A DNA stretch of 64,000 bases from Escherichia coli (GCF_036503815.1 NZ_AP027764.1:4588001-4652000), one strand, 5' to 3'. Positions 33,012 through 43,090 are shown, counted from the first letter of the stretch. Numbers and translations: made by a program. Notes: generated by a model not told the origin, from the letters alone.

Positions 33012-33836
33012 ATGGTCGCACCCATTCCCGCGAAACGCGGCAGAAAACCCGCCGTTGCCACCGCACCAGCGACTGGGCAGGTTCAGTCTTTAACGCGTGG
33101 TCTGAAATTACTGGAGTGGATTGCCGAATCCAATGGCAGTGTGGCACTCACGGAACTGGCGCAACAAGCCGGGTTACCCAACTCCACGACCCACCGTCTG
33201 CTAACCACGATGCAACAGCAGGGTTTCGTGCGTCAGGTCGGCGAACTGGGACACTGGGCAATCGGCGCACATGCCTTTATGGTCGGCAGCAGCTTTCTCC
33301 AGAGCCGTAATTTGTTAGCCATTGTTCACCCTATCCTGCGCAATCTAATGGAAGAGTCTGGCGAAACGGTAAATATGGCGGTGCTTGATCAAAGCGATCA
33401 CGAAGCGATTATTATCGACCAGGTACAGTGTACGCACCTGATGCGTATGTCCGCCCCTATTGGCGGTAAATTACCGATGCACGCTTCCGGTGCGGGTAAA
33501 GCCTTTTTAGCCCAACTGAGCGAAGAACAGGTGACGAAGCTGCTGCACCGCAAAGGGTTACATGCCTATACCCACGCAACACTGGTGTCTCCTGTACATT
33601 TAAAAGAAGATCTCGCCCAAACGCGAAAACGGGGTTATTCATTTGACGATGAGGAACATGCGCTGGGGCTGCGTTGCCTCGCAGCGTGTATTTTCGACGA
33701 GCACCGCGAACCATTTGCGGCAATTTCGATTTCCGGGCCGATTTCACGTATTACCGATGATCGCGTAACCGAGTTTGGTGCGATGGTGATTAAAGCTGCG
33801 AAGGAAGTGACGCTGGCGTACGGTGGAATGCGCTGA
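33012..33836 (+). CDS. iclR: IclR, repressor of the glyoxylate operon
   Basis: Dimeric repressor of aceBAK that also autoregulates; glyoxylate and pyruvate affect its oligomeric state. The ATG at 33012, six bp after AGGAG, gives 274 aa (MVAPIPAKRGRKP...), the established length; an in-frame start at 32973 is less likely. The winged HTH covers about residues 28-90 (ALTELAQQAGLPNSTTHRLLTTM is the recognition region), and the effector domain about 105-270, with GAGKAFLA and GLRCLAACIFDE blocks. Separated from its target operon by arpA and aceK. Confidence 0.96.
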   Translation: MVAPIPAKRGRKPAVATAPATGQVQSLTRGLKLLEWIAESNGSVALTELAQQAGLPNSTTHRLLTTMQQQGFVRQVGELGHWAIGAHAFMVGSSFLQSRNLLAIVHPILRNLMEESGETVNMAVLDQSDHEAIIIDQVQCTHLMRMSAPIGGKLPMHASGAGKAFLAQLSEEQVTKLLHRKGLHAYTHATLVSPVHLKEDLAQTRKRGYSFDDEEHALGLRCLAACIFDEHREPFAAISISGPISRITDDRVTEFGAMVIKAAKEVTLAYGGMR

Positions 33837-34151
33837 CTTTTTCTGGCGGGTAGAGGTAATATTCTGCCCGTCATACCTGAGTAGCAATAGAATAAGGGTA
33901 TCTGTTAATCGCATTGACGCAAAAATAACTTAATATCATACACTTCACACACTTTTATTAACTCAGAATTATTTTTAAACATCAAACCACTTAATTATTA
34001 ACAAAATCGCAAGAACTCATTGCGCCGAAACTTTTGCGGTTTCATTATTAGATTGAGCGATTTATGATATTTCTTTACTTGTAATCATATTAAATTTTTC
34101 ACTGTTCTGATAGTTAAAATTCCAGACATCAATAAACAATGAGATATTTAA
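33837..34151. other. 315-bp AT-rich gap between iclR and arpA
   Basis: Begins with an imperfect hairpin (GGCGGGTAGA / TCTGCCCGTC, about 33846-33873) that may end iclR transcripts. The rest is very AT-rich with several TATAAT-like hexamers, as expected upstream of the AT-rich arpA. No open reading frame or RNA gene is recognised. Confidence 0.65.
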
Positions 34152-36338
34152 ATGATTACTCGTATTCATCGCAATTCTTTCTCTTTAAATATTAATAATA
34201 CAGCCCAGACAAATGAATACCAAAACCTGAGTGAATTGTTTTATAAAGAACTCGAGAATAAATTTTCTGGCAAGGAGCTGGGGACACCTCTATTAAAAAG
34301 CTTCTCAGAAAACTGTAGACAAAACGGCCGTCATATCTTTAGTAATAAGGATTTTGTCATTAAATTTTCCACATCTGTCTTACAGACTGATAAAAAAGAA
34401 ATTACGATAATTAATAAAAATGAAAACACGACACTCACTCAAACCATTGCTCCAATATTTGAAGAATACCTAATGGAAATTTTACCTCAACGCTTAGACA
34501 CTCTTGATAAACAAGAATTAAACCTAACCTCAGATAGAAAAGAAAAAGAATTTCCAAGAGTTAAACTTAATGGTCAATGTTATTTTCCGGGGCGCCCCCA
34601 AAACCGTATAGTATGCCGACACATTGCTGCACAATATATTAATGATATTTATCAGAATGTTGATTACAAACCCCATCAAGATGATTATTCTTCAGCTGAA
34701 AATTTTCTCGCTCACTTCAACAAAAAATGCAAAAACCAGACTTTGGCGTTAATTTCCAGCCGTCCTGAGGGGCGTTGTGTTGCTGCCTGCGGTGATTTCG
34801 GTCTAGTTATGAAGGCATATTTTGACAAGATGGAATCAAATGGTATCAGTGTTATGGCAGCCATATTATTGGTGGATAACCATGCTTTGACGGCCCGGCT
34901 AAGAATAAAAAATACAACTGAAGGATGTACCCATTACGTGGTTTCGGTTTATGATCCTAATGTAACTAACGATAAAATAAGAATCATGAGCGAAAGTAAA
35001 GAGGATATTAAACACTATTCTCTGATGGATTTTATGAATGTAGATTATAGCCTCCTGAAATGGTCAAATGATCATGTTATTAACCAATCTGTTGCAATAA
35101 TTCCAGCACTTCCGAAAGAACAGCTATTGATGTTAAAAGGATCTGTGGATGAAATAACCCCTCCATTATCACCTGCAACGATGAATTTGCTCATGGCAAT
35201 TGGTCAGAATCACAAACTTACGCAGCTGATGATTCAGCTCCAGAAAATGCCAGAACTACATAGAACAGAAATGTTGACTGCCTATAATAGTATTAACCTG
35301 CCAGGTTTATATTTGGCTATAAATTATGGTAATGCGGATATCGTTGAGACTATTTTCAATTCACTGTCAGCTCCTGGATATGAAGGATTACTCTCGAAAA
35401 AAAAACTCATTAATATTGTGGAGGCAAAAGATAAAAATGGTTGTTCTGGATTATTTTTAGCGATATCACGTAAGGATAAAAATGTCGTAACCTCGATTCT
35501 GAACGCCTTACCTAAACTTGCTGCTACACATCATTTAGATAACGAACAGGTGTATAAAATCCTGAGTGCCAAAAGTAGATCGTCCAGCCATGTTTTATAC
35601 TATGTTATGGCGAATGGTGATGCCGACATGCTGAAAGTTTTTTTGGATGCATTACCTTTGTTAATTCGCACATGTCATTTGACTAAAGAGCAGGTATTCG
35701 TTCTCCTGAAGGCAAAGGATTTTTATGGTTACCCGGGGCTATACCTGGCGATGCAAAATGGGCATAGCGATATCGTGAGAGTTATACTCGAAGCATTGCC
35801 CTGTCTGGCCCAGGAAATTAACATTTCCGCTTCTGATATTGTAGATCTTCTGACCGCCAAAAATCTTGCGCGCGACACGGGTTTGTTTATAGCCATGCAG
35901 CGCGGACATATGAACGTTATTAAGACTATTTTTAACGCATTACCCACTCTGTTTAATACGTTTAAATTCGATAAAAAAAATATGAAGACCCTCCTCCTGG
36001 CACATAATTCTAATGAATATCCCGGTTTGTTTTCAGCGATACAGCATAAACAACAAAACGTTGTAGAGACAGTTTATCTTGCTTTATGTGACCATGCACG
36101 CCTTTTTGGATTTACCGCTGAAGATATTATGGATTTTTGGCAACATAAAGCGCCACAAAAATACTCTGCCTTTGAGTTGGCTTTTAAATTGGGTCACCGG
36201 GTTATTGCTGAATTAATCCTTAATACGTTAAATAAGATGGCTGAAAGCTATGGCTTTACGGATAACCCTCGATACATCGCGGAGAAAAATAAGATGGAAG
36301 CTTTACTCAAAAAAGCATCTCCCCATATCGTACGCTAA
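34152..36338 (+). CDS. arpA: ArpA, ankyrin-repeat protein with ShET2/EspL-like N-terminal domain
   Basis: 728 aa, K-12 length; no established function. Residues about 130-310 resemble the N-terminal region of ShET2/OspD3 and EspL, type III effectors shown to be cysteine proteases. Candidate triad: Cys155 (NRIVCRH), His244 (VDNHAL) and Asp268 (VYDPN). The spacings (89 and 24) are close to those of EspL (84 and 22, from memory), but activity is unproven. Residues about 375-715 form seven degenerate ankyrin-like units with core GLYLAMQNGHSDIV, repeating every 53-60 residues. No signal peptide or membrane span. The gene is markedly AT-rich, suggesting transfer. Its last 32 bases overlap the 3' end of aceK. 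Clermont phylotyping marker. Confidence 0.93.
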   Translation: MITRIHRNSFSLNINNTAQTNEYQNLSELFYKELENKFSGKELGTPLLKSFSENCRQNGRHIFSNKDFVIKFSTSVLQTDKKEITIINKNENTTLTQTIAPIFEEYLMEILPQRLDTLDKQELNLTSDRKEKEFPRVKLNGQCYFPGRPQNRIVCRHIAAQYINDIYQNVDYKPHQDDYSSAENFLAHFNKKCKNQTLALISSRPEGRCVAACGDFGLVMKAYFDKMESNGISVMAAILLVDNHALTARLRIKNTTEGCTHYVVSVYDPNVTNDKIRIMSESKEDIKHYSLMDFMNVDYSLLKWSNDHVINQSVAIIPALPKEQLLMLKGSVDEITPPLSPATMNLLMAIGQNHKLTQLMIQLQKMPELHRTEMLTAYNSINLPGLYLAINYGNADIVETIFNSLSAPGYEGLLSKKKLINIVEAKDKNGCSGLFLAISRKDKNVVTSILNALPKLAATHHLDNEQVYKILSAKSRSSSHVLYYVMANGDADMLKVFLDALPLLIRTCHLTKEQVFVLLKAKDFYGYPGLYLAMQNGHSDIVRVILEALPCLAQEINISASDIVDLLTAKNLARDTGLFIAMQRGHMNVIKTIFNALPTLFNTFKFDKKNMKTLLLAHNSNEYPGLFSAIQHKQQNVVETVYLALCDHARLFGFTAEDIMDFWQHKAPQKYSAFELAFKLGHRVIAELILNTLNKMAESYGFTDNPRYIAEKNKMEALLKKASPHIVR

Positions 36339-38043
36339 ATCTTTGCCTGCGCCGGTACGCATAAACATCTTCCACATGCCCTTCACGTATGCGGTTTTGT
36401 AGTGCGCGCCAGTAGTCGGCGCGGAACAGATCGGCGTGCATCTCTTCAAACAGTGGCCCAATACGCGGGTCGGCGCATAGCCAGTGACGGAACTCTTCCG
36501 GGAAAACATCGCCCGGCGAGACGCTGTACCACGGTTCGCTGGCAAGTTCGTCTTCCGGGTAGCGCGGCGGTGGGATGTCGCGGAAGTTTACTTCCGTCAT
36601 GTAGCAAATTTCATCGTAATCATAAAACACCACGCGCCCGTGACGGGTGACACCGAAGTTTTTAAACAGCATGTCGCCGGGGAAGATGTTGGCGGCAGCA
36701 AGCTGGCGAATGGCGTTGCCGTATTCTTCAATGGCGTCGCGCAACTGCTGACCTTCCACTTGTTCCAACCAGATATTGAGCGGCACCATCCGCCGCTCAA
36801 TATAAAGATGGCGAATCACAATTTGTTCGCCGAGATCGGTGATTTTTTCCGCTGCTTCCTGGAGCAGTAATGCCATTAATGCCGGGGAAATATGCCGCTT
36901 CTCCAGCACAAAGTTTTCAAACTCCTGGGTGTCCGCCATTCGACCTACGCGATCGTGCTCTTTCACCAGTTGATAGCAGGCGCGAACGTGCGCGGCAGAC
37001 ATCTCTTTCTGCGGCGCGAACTTGTCTTTAATCACTTTGAACACCCGATCAAAACCCGGCAGCGTAAACACCAACATCACCATGCCACGAATACCCGGCG
37101 CTTCAATGAACTGCTCATTACAGCCCTGTAGATAAACGAGATATTCGCGGTAGCTCTCGGTTTTAGCGTGCTTCTGGCAGCCGATAGCCATATACAATTC
37201 TGCGGTCGTTTTACCTGGCAGAATTTCCCGTAGCCACTCGACCAGTGCTGCGGGCAGCGGTGCATAAACCATAAAATAGGAGCGTGCGAAGCCAAAGACG
37301 ATGCTCGCTTCGGCGGTCGTCGTCAGGCAAGTATCAATAAATAACTCGCCGTCGTCCGTCTGGTGGATCGGCAGCAAAAATGGCAATGTGCCGGAAGGCG
37401 TGATCAGTTTGCCCACCAGCCAGGCGGCTTTATTGCGGTAAAACAGTTCGTTCGCCACCTGTAAATGACTTTCCGCGAGGTTGTCTGTCCCCAGCGTTTC
37501 CGTCAGATGGCGAACGATGTAATGAATGTCACGGCTTTTATTCTGCCAGCGCAGACGCAACGGCAGATCGCTGATAACACGCATCAGCAGAGATTCCCAG
37601 CCGTGATCGGGGGGAAAGTCTTTCGCCAGCGGGCGCGGAATGGTACGAAAACGGCGCTCAGGCTGGGAGGTAAAGATAAAAAGCCGCTCGGGAGTAAGCG
37701 AGCGGTGGTCAAATAACCGACAGTACACGGAGTTAAAAAAGCTCTCCGCAATCTCGAAGCGCGGGTAATCCGGCAACAGCCGGGTGTAATGCTCTTTAAC
37801 GCGCAGTAAAAATGCCGCGTCCGTGCTTTGGCCGTTGGTAATGCAGCGCAGTTGCTCCACCACCAGACCCACGTGATGATCGTAAAGATGGATACGGTTT
37901 TTCATCGCCTGCTGGACAGCGTGCCAGTCGGCTTGTTCGAAACGCTGCTGCGCCCCGGAAGTCACTTCGAGGAATCGACCATACTGAGCGTCGAAGCCTT
38001 GCAGAATGGTTTGTGCAATCAGTAATTCCAGGCCACGCGGCAT
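36307..38043 (-). CDS. aceK: AceK, isocitrate dehydrogenase kinase/phosphatase
   Basis: Bifunctional enzyme that phosphorylates and dephosphorylates isocitrate dehydrogenase, diverting isocitrate into the glyoxylate shunt. 578 aa, full length. The N-terminal regulatory region is about residues 1-310; the kinase-like domain follows, with GIRGMVMLVFTLPGFDRVFKVIKDKF (about 316-341) as nucleotide-binding part and FGVTRHGRVVFYDYDEICYMTE (about 464-485) holding catalytic Asp residues. Last gene of aceBAK; separated from aceA by the REP array, which accounts for its much lower expression. Overlaps arpA tail-to-tail by 32 bp. Confidence 0.97.
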   Translation of the reverse strand: MPRGLELLIAQTILQGFDAQYGRFLEVTSGAQQRFEQADWHAVQQAMKNRIHLYDHHVGLVVEQLRCITNGQSTDAAFLLRVKEHYTRLLPDYPRFEIAESFFNSVYCRLFDHRSLTPERLFIFTSQPERRFRTIPRPLAKDFPPDHGWESLLMRVISDLPLRLRWQNKSRDIHYIVRHLTETLGTDNLAESHLQVANELFYRNKAAWLVGKLITPSGTLPFLLPIHQTDDGELFIDTCLTTTAEASIVFGFARSYFMVYAPLPAALVEWLREILPGKTTAELYMAIGCQKHAKTESYREYLVYLQGCNEQFIEAPGIRGMVMLVFTLPGFDRVFKVIKDKFAPQKEMSAAHVRACYQLVKEHDRVGRMADTQEFENFVLEKRHISPALMALLLQEAAEKITDLGEQIVIRHLYIERRMVPLNIWLEQVEGQQLRDAIEEYGNAIRQLAAANIFPGDMLFKNFGVTRHGRVVFYDYDEICYMTEVNFRDIPPPRYPEDELASEPWYSVSPGDVFPEEFRHWLCADPRIGPLFEEMHADLFRADYWRALQNRIREGHVEDVYAYRRRQRFSVRYGEMLF

Positions 38044-38067
38044 TTGTTGCCCTCATCAGGAGCAGTG

Positions 38068-38334
<267 letters not shown>

Positions 38335-38356
38335 AGTCAGCAACGGTTGTTGTTGC

Positions 38357-39661
38357 TTAGAACTGCGATTCTTCGGTGGAGCCGGTCAGCGCGGTGACTG
38401 AAGACGTGCCGCCCTGAATAATGGTCGTCACTTTATCGAAATAACCTGTACCCACTTCCTGCTGGTGAGATACGAAGGTATAGCCATCTTTCGCGGCGGC
38501 AAATTCCGGCTGCTGCACTTTCTCAACATAGTGCTTCATACCCTCGCCCTGGGCATAGGCGTTTGCCAGGTCAAACATGTTGAACCACATGCTGTGGATG
38601 CCTGCCAGGGTGATGAACTGGAACTTGTAGCCCATATCCGACAGCTGCTGCTGGAAGCTGGCAATAGTTTTGTCGTCGAGATTTTTCTGCCAGTTGAAGG
38701 ACGGCGAGCAGTTATAAGCCAGCAGTTTGCCTGGATATTTCGCGTGGATAGCTTCCGCAAAGCGACGCGCCAGTTCCAGATCCGGCGTAGAGGTTTCACA
38801 CCAAACCAGGTCAGCATATGGCGCATACGCCAGGCCACGGCTGATCGCTTGTTCAATACCTGCATGAGTACGGAAGAAGCCTTCGCTGGTACGCTCGCCG
38901 GTAATAAATTCGCTGTCATATGGGTCGCAATCGGAGGTAATCAGATCCGCCGCATCGGCATCGGTACGAGCAACCAGCAGGGTTGGAACGCCCGTCACGT
39001 CAGCTGCCAGACGCGCCGCGACCAGTTTCTGAATAGCTTCCTGAGTTGGCACTAAAACTTTGCCGCCCATGTGACCGCATTTCTTCACTGATGCCAGCTG
39101 ATCTTCGAAGTGAACTGCCGCTGCACCGGCTTCAATCATCGCTTTCATCAGTTCAAAGGCATTCAGGACACCGCCAAAACCGGCTTCCGCATCGGCAACG
39201 ATCGGCAGGAAGTAATCGACATAGCGCGGATCGCCCGGCTCAATGCCCGCGGACCATTGGATCTGATCGGCACGACGGAAGGTGTTGTTGATCCGCTCCA
39301 CCACAGCTGGCACCGAGTTTGCCGGATAGAGCGACTGATCCGGATACATGCTGGCCGCCAGGTTAGCGTCCGCCGCTACCTGCCATCCCGACAGATAGAC
39401 TGCTTCAATACCCGCTTTCGCCTGTTGCAGCGCCTGACCGCCAGTCAGTGCACCGAGGCTGTTGATGTAGCCTTTTTTCGACTCGCCATGCAGCAGACGC
39501 CACATTTTCGCCGCGCCCAGTTGCGCCAGCGTGCATTCAGGATTGACTGAACCGCGTAATTTCACCACATCTTCCGCGCTGTATGGGCGAGTAATGCCTT
39601 CCCAACGCGGTTGAGTCCACTCTTTCTGTAATTCTTCAATTTGTTGTGTACGGGTTTTCAT
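38357..39661 (-). CDS. aceA: Isocitrate lyase AceA
   Basis: Cleaves isocitrate to succinate and glyoxylate, first step of the glyoxylate shunt. The ATG at 39661 gives 434 aa (MKTRTQQIEE...), the known length; five upstream codons in frame are not used. Signature KKCGHMGGKVL places catalytic Cys195. It lies 29 bp downstream of aceB. C-terminus LTGSTEESQF as expected. Confidence 0.98.
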   Translation of the reverse strand: MKTRTQQIEELQKEWTQPRWEGITRPYSAEDVVKLRGSVNPECTLAQLGAAKMWRLLHGESKKGYINSLGALTGGQALQQAKAGIEAVYLSGWQVAADANLAASMYPDQSLYPANSVPAVVERINNTFRRADQIQWSAGIEPGDPRYVDYFLPIVADAEAGFGGVLNAFELMKAMIEAGAAAVHFEDQLASVKKCGHMGGKVLVPTQEAIQKLVAARLAADVTGVPTLLVARTDADAADLITSDCDPYDSEFITGERTSEGFFRTHAGIEQAISRGLAYAPYADLVWCETSTPDLELARRFAEAIHAKYPGKLLAYNCSPSFNWQKNLDDKTIASFQQQLSDMGYKFQFITLAGIHSMWFNMFDLANAYAQGEGMKHYVEKVQQPEFAAAKDGYTFVSHQQEVGTGYFDKVTTIIQGGTSSVTALTGSTEESQF

Positions 39662-39690
39662 GTGCAGATGCTCCATAGTTATGTGGTGGT

Positions 39691-41292
39691 TTACGCTAAC
39701 AGGCGGTAGCCTGGCAGGGTCAGGAAATCTATTAACTCATCGGAAGTGGTGATCTGTTCCATCAAGCGTGCGGCATCGTCAAAACGCCCCTGGGAGAAAC
39801 GTTCTTCGCCCAGTTCGCTGGCAATGACTTTCATCTCTTCGCCCAGCATCTGGCGGAACAAGGCTTTGGTCACCGGTTTGCCATTGCTCAACGTTTTTTG
39901 ATGATGGATCCACTGCCAGATTGAGGTACGGGAAATTTCAGCCGTCGCAGCATCTTCCATCAGGCCATAAATCGGCACACAGCCGTTGCCAGAGATCCAC
40001 GCTTCGATGTACTGCACAGCCACGCGAATGTTGGCGCGCATACCTTCTTCGGTGCGTTCACCATCACAAGGTGCCAGCAGCTGATCGGCAGTAATCGGCG
40101 CGTCTTGTTCGCGCATCACTTCAAGCTGATTTTTACGGGAGCCGAGAATGTCGTTGAATACCGCCATTGCCGTATCCGCAAGGCCTGGGTGAGCGATCCA
40201 TGTGCCATCGTGACCGTTGTTGGCTTCCAGCGCTTTATCCGCTTTTACTTTGTTGAGCACCTGGTTATTGCGCTCTTCATCTTTGCTCGGAATAAACGCC
40301 GCCATGCCGCCCATCGCAAATGCGCCGCGTTTATGGCAGGTTTTTATCAACAGGCGTGAGTAAGCATTCAGGAATGGTTTATCCATCGTCACTGCCTGTC
40401 TGTCTGGCAGGACGCGATCGGGATAGTTTTTCAACGTTTTGATATAGCTGAAGATGTAATCCCAGCGACCGCAGTTCAGACCAACAATATGGTCACGCAA
40501 CGCGTGAAGGATTTCGTCCATCTGGAACACAGCAGGCAGCGTTTCAATCAGCAACGTCGCCTTGATGGTACCGCGCGGCAGATTAAAGCGATCTTCTGCA
40601 TAGCCGAAGACTTCGCTCCACCAGGCCGCTTCCTGCCAGGACTGGGTTTTCGGCAGATAGAAATAGGGACCGCTGCCCTTTGCCAACAGGGCCTGATAGT
40701 TGTGGAAGAAATAGAGCGCAAAATCAAACAGGCTGCCAGGAATTGCTTCGCCGCGCCAGGTGACATGTTTTTCCGGCAAATGCAGACCGCGTACCCGACA
40801 AATCAAAACCGCTGGATTGGGCTTGAGCTGGTAAATTTTGCCTGCTTCATTGGTATAGCTGATGGTGCCGTTAACCGCATCGCGCAGGTTAATTTGCCCG
40901 TCGATCACTTTGTTCCAGTCTGGTGCCAGTGAATCTTCGAAATCGGCCATAAAGACTTTCACATTGGCGTTGAGCGCGTTGATCACCATCTTGCGCTCAA
41001 CCGGGCCGGTAATCTCTACCCGACGATCTTCTAAGTCCGCAGGAATCCCGCGAATTTTCCAGTCAGCATCACGAATGGAAGCTGTTTCCGAAATAAAATC
41101 AGGCAACGTTCCGTTATCGATATCCTGCTGCTGCTGAATGCGCGCTGCCAGAAGTTTATTGCGTTGTGGCGTAAAATGCGTCACCAGCTCAGTCAGAAAC
41201 TCTACCGCTTCGGCAGTAAGAATTTGCTTCTCCTGCTCGCCATACGGCCTTGTGAAAACCAGTTCATCGGTTGTTGTTACCTGTTCAGTCAT
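39691..41292 (-). CDS. aceB: Malate synthase A, AceB
   Basis: Condenses glyoxylate with acetyl-CoA to malate, the second glyoxylate-shunt reaction. The ATG at 41292, after GAGCTGC, gives 533 aa (MTEQVTTTDE...), the standard length. TIM-barrel enzyme; conserved blocks include KVFMADFEDSLAP and GLNCGRWDYIFSYIKT, and a C-terminal helical cap. First gene of aceBAK, repressed by IclR. Confidence 0.98.
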   Translation of the reverse strand: MTEQVTTTDELVFTRPYGEQEKQILTAEAVEFLTELVTHFTPQRNKLLAARIQQQQDIDNGTLPDFISETASIRDADWKIRGIPADLEDRRVEITGPVERKMVINALNANVKVFMADFEDSLAPDWNKVIDGQINLRDAVNGTISYTNEAGKIYQLKPNPAVLICRVRGLHLPEKHVTWRGEAIPGSLFDFALYFFHNYQALLAKGSGPYFYLPKTQSWQEAAWWSEVFGYAEDRFNLPRGTIKATLLIETLPAVFQMDEILHALRDHIVGLNCGRWDYIFSYIKTLKNYPDRVLPDRQAVTMDKPFLNAYSRLLIKTCHKRGAFAMGGMAAFIPSKDEERNNQVLNKVKADKALEANNGHDGTWIAHPGLADTAMAVFNDILGSRKNQLEVMREQDAPITADQLLAPCDGERTEEGMRANIRVAVQYIEAWISGNGCVPIYGLMEDAATAEISRTSIWQWIHHQKTLSNGKPVTKALFRQMLGEEMKVIASELGEERFSQGRFDDAARLMEQITTSDELIDFLTLPGYRLLA

Positions 41293-41379
41293 CGTGCAGC
41301 TCCTCGTCATGGATCCGAAAACTTCCCCACTGTGAACGAAGGATCGTTGTGTGCTTTTCGTTCAGCACAACTAAGACTA

Positions 41380-41420
41380 CTCATTTAAAATGCAAAATCA
41401 AAAACAATTTCCATTTTAAA
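41380..41420 (-). promoter_or_regulatory. IclR operator and aceB promoter
   Basis: The minus-strand sequence AATGGAAATTGTTTTTGATT followed by TTGCATTTTAAATGAG (41384-41420) matches the IclR operator of E. coli aceB and overlaps the -35 region. The aceB start lies about 90 bp further on. An AT-rich stretch upstream (41420-41470) is the expected FruR/IHF region. Confidence 0.8.
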
Positions 41421-41493
41421 TAAAAATACATGTTAACCTATTGATAACAATATGAATAAAATTTATTCACCTCTTGAGGTGTGTTTCGGAAAT

Positions 41494-41515
41494 AAAAAAG
41501 GCACCCGAAGGTGCC
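41494..41515 (-). terminator. Terminator of metA
   Basis: Minus strand GGCACC-TTCG-GGTGCC followed by six T residues: a UUCG tetraloop hairpin 45 bp past the metA stop. Confidence 0.93.
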
Positions 41516-41560
41516 TGAGGTAAGGTGCTGAATCGCTTAACGATCGACTATCACAGATGA

Positions 41561-42490
41561 TTAATCCAGCGTTGGATTCATGTGCCGTAGATCGTATGGC
41601 GTGATCTGGTAGACGTAATAGTTGAGCCAGTTGGTAAACAGCAAATTACCGTGACTACGCCAGCTCGCTCGCGGTGTATTTTGCGGATCATTATGCGGGA
41701 AATAGTTATACGGTACATCCGGGTCTAGTCCGGCTTCCACATCGCGGAAAAATTCCTGCGCCAGCGTATGTGCGTCGTATTCCGGATGCCCCGTCACAAA
41801 GGCAATGCGCTTATCTTTGCTGGCAAACAGATATGCATCCCCTTCTTCTGTCTCCGCCAGAATTTCCAGATCGGTATAATCACGAATCAACGCTGCCGGA
41901 AAGTCAGCATAGCGCGAATGCGGTGCCAGGAATGAATCATCAAAGCCACGCGTCAGAAGTGCATGAGGATGGAGAATATGATGCTCGTAAACGCCAGATA
42001 GTTTGTCGGTGCGGGTTTGCTTAGGAATGCCATAGAGGATATTGAGCGCTGCCTGTACCGCCCAACAGACAAACAGCGTTGAGGTGACGTGATCTTTCGA
42101 CCACTCCAGCACCTGTTTGATCTGCGGCCAGTAAGCGACATCATTAAACTCCACCAGGCCCAGCGGCGCGCCGGTAACTATCAGACCGTCAAAGTTTTGT
42201 TCCTGAATATCTTCAAAGTTACAGTAGAAGTTATTCAGATGCTCTGCGGGCGTGTTGCGCGATTCACGGGAATCGATGCGCAACAGCTGAATATCGACCT
42301 GCAAAGGCGAGTTTGAAAGCAGACGCAGAAACTGATTTTCAGTTTCAATTTTCTTCGGCATCAGGTTAAGGATAAGCACCTTTAGCGGACGAATTTCCTG
42401 ACCAGACGCGCGAGAAGTTGTCATCACAAAGACGTTTTCTTCACGCAAGAAATTGACGGCGGGTAGCTCGTCCGGCACACGAATCGGCAT
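41561..42490 (-). CDS. metA: MetA, homoserine O-succinyltransferase
   Basis: Activates homoserine with succinyl-CoA, the first committed step of methionine synthesis; an unusually heat-labile enzyme that limits growth at high temperature. 309 aa, full length. Catalytic Cys142 (FVCWAVQ) with His235 and Glu237 (TGHPEYDA) is intact. Four MetJ-box repeats lie directly upstream (42510-42541). Confidence 0.98.
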   Translation of the reverse strand: MPIRVPDELPAVNFLREENVFVMTTSRASGQEIRPLKVLILNLMPKKIETENQFLRLLSNSPLQVDIQLLRIDSRESRNTPAEHLNNFYCNFEDIQEQNFDGLIVTGAPLGLVEFNDVAYWPQIKQVLEWSKDHVTSTLFVCWAVQAALNILYGIPKQTRTDKLSGVYEHHILHPHALLTRGFDDSFLAPHSRYADFPAALIRDYTDLEILAETEEGDAYLFASKDKRIAFVTGHPEYDAHTLAQEFFRDVEAGLDPDVPYNYFPHNDPQNTPRASWRSHGNLLFTNWLNYYVYQITPYDLRHMNPTLD

Positions 42491-42509
42491 AACCTGATTA
42501 CCTCACTAC

Positions 42510-42541
42510 ATACGCTTATACGTTTAGACATCCAGATAGCT
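42510..42541 (-). promoter_or_regulatory. MetJ operator of metA: four tandem met boxes
   Basis: Four contiguous 8-mers resembling AGACGTCT: read on the minus strand AGCTATCT, GGATGTCT, AAACGTAT and AAGCGTAT, 20-51 bp upstream of the metA start. Consecutive met boxes of this kind bind MetJ-SAM cooperatively. Confidence 0.85.
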
Positions 42542-42646
42542 GAAGATAACCAGAAAATTTGCCAATGTCGAGCCTGCATGTTGAAGGTGAGAAAGTTTCA
42601 AGGAAAAGGCTACGTTAGAATATAAGAATGACGAAAAGGAGAGAAA

Positions 42647-43090
42647 ATGGTTATTAGTATTCGCCGCTCACGGCATGAGGAAGGGGAAGAACTGGTTGCG
42701 ATTTGGTGCCGTTCTGTCGATGCCACTCACGATTTTTTATCAGCAGAGTATCGGGCCGAGCTGGAAGAGCTGGTGCGTTCCTTCCTGCCGGAAGCGCCGT
42801 TGTGGGTCGCGGTTAATGAGCGGGATCGGCCGGTTGGGTTTATGTTGTTAAGTGGGCAGCATATGGATGCGCTGTTTATCGATCCTGATGTGCGCGGCTG
42901 CGGCGTGGGTCGGATGCTGGTGGAACATGCGCTCTCGATGGCACCGGAACTGACAACCAATGTTAATGAGCAAAATGCCCGGGCGGTAGGGTTCTATAAG
43001 AAGTTGGGATTTAAGGTTACGGGACGCTCTGAGGTGGACGATTTGGGGAAACCGTATCCGTTGCTGAATCTGGCGTATGTGGAGGCGTAG
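42647..43090 (+). CDS. yjaB: YjaB, GNAT-family acetyltransferase
   Basis: Small N-acetyltransferase of unknown physiological substrate; K-12 YjaB is 147 aa, the same. The acetyl-CoA-binding motif A (DPDVRGCGVGRMLVEHAL, about residues 85-102) is clear, with the family tail ARAVGFYKKLGFKVTGR (about 113-129). Preceded by AAAGGAGAG. Divergent from metA. Confidence 0.95.
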   Translation: MVISIRRSRHEEGEELVAIWCRSVDATHDFLSAEYRAELEELVRSFLPEAPLWVAVNERDRPVGFMLLSGQHMDALFIDPDVRGCGVGRMLVEHALSMAPELTTNVNEQNARAVGFYKKLGFKVTGRSEVDDLGKPYPLLNLAYVEA

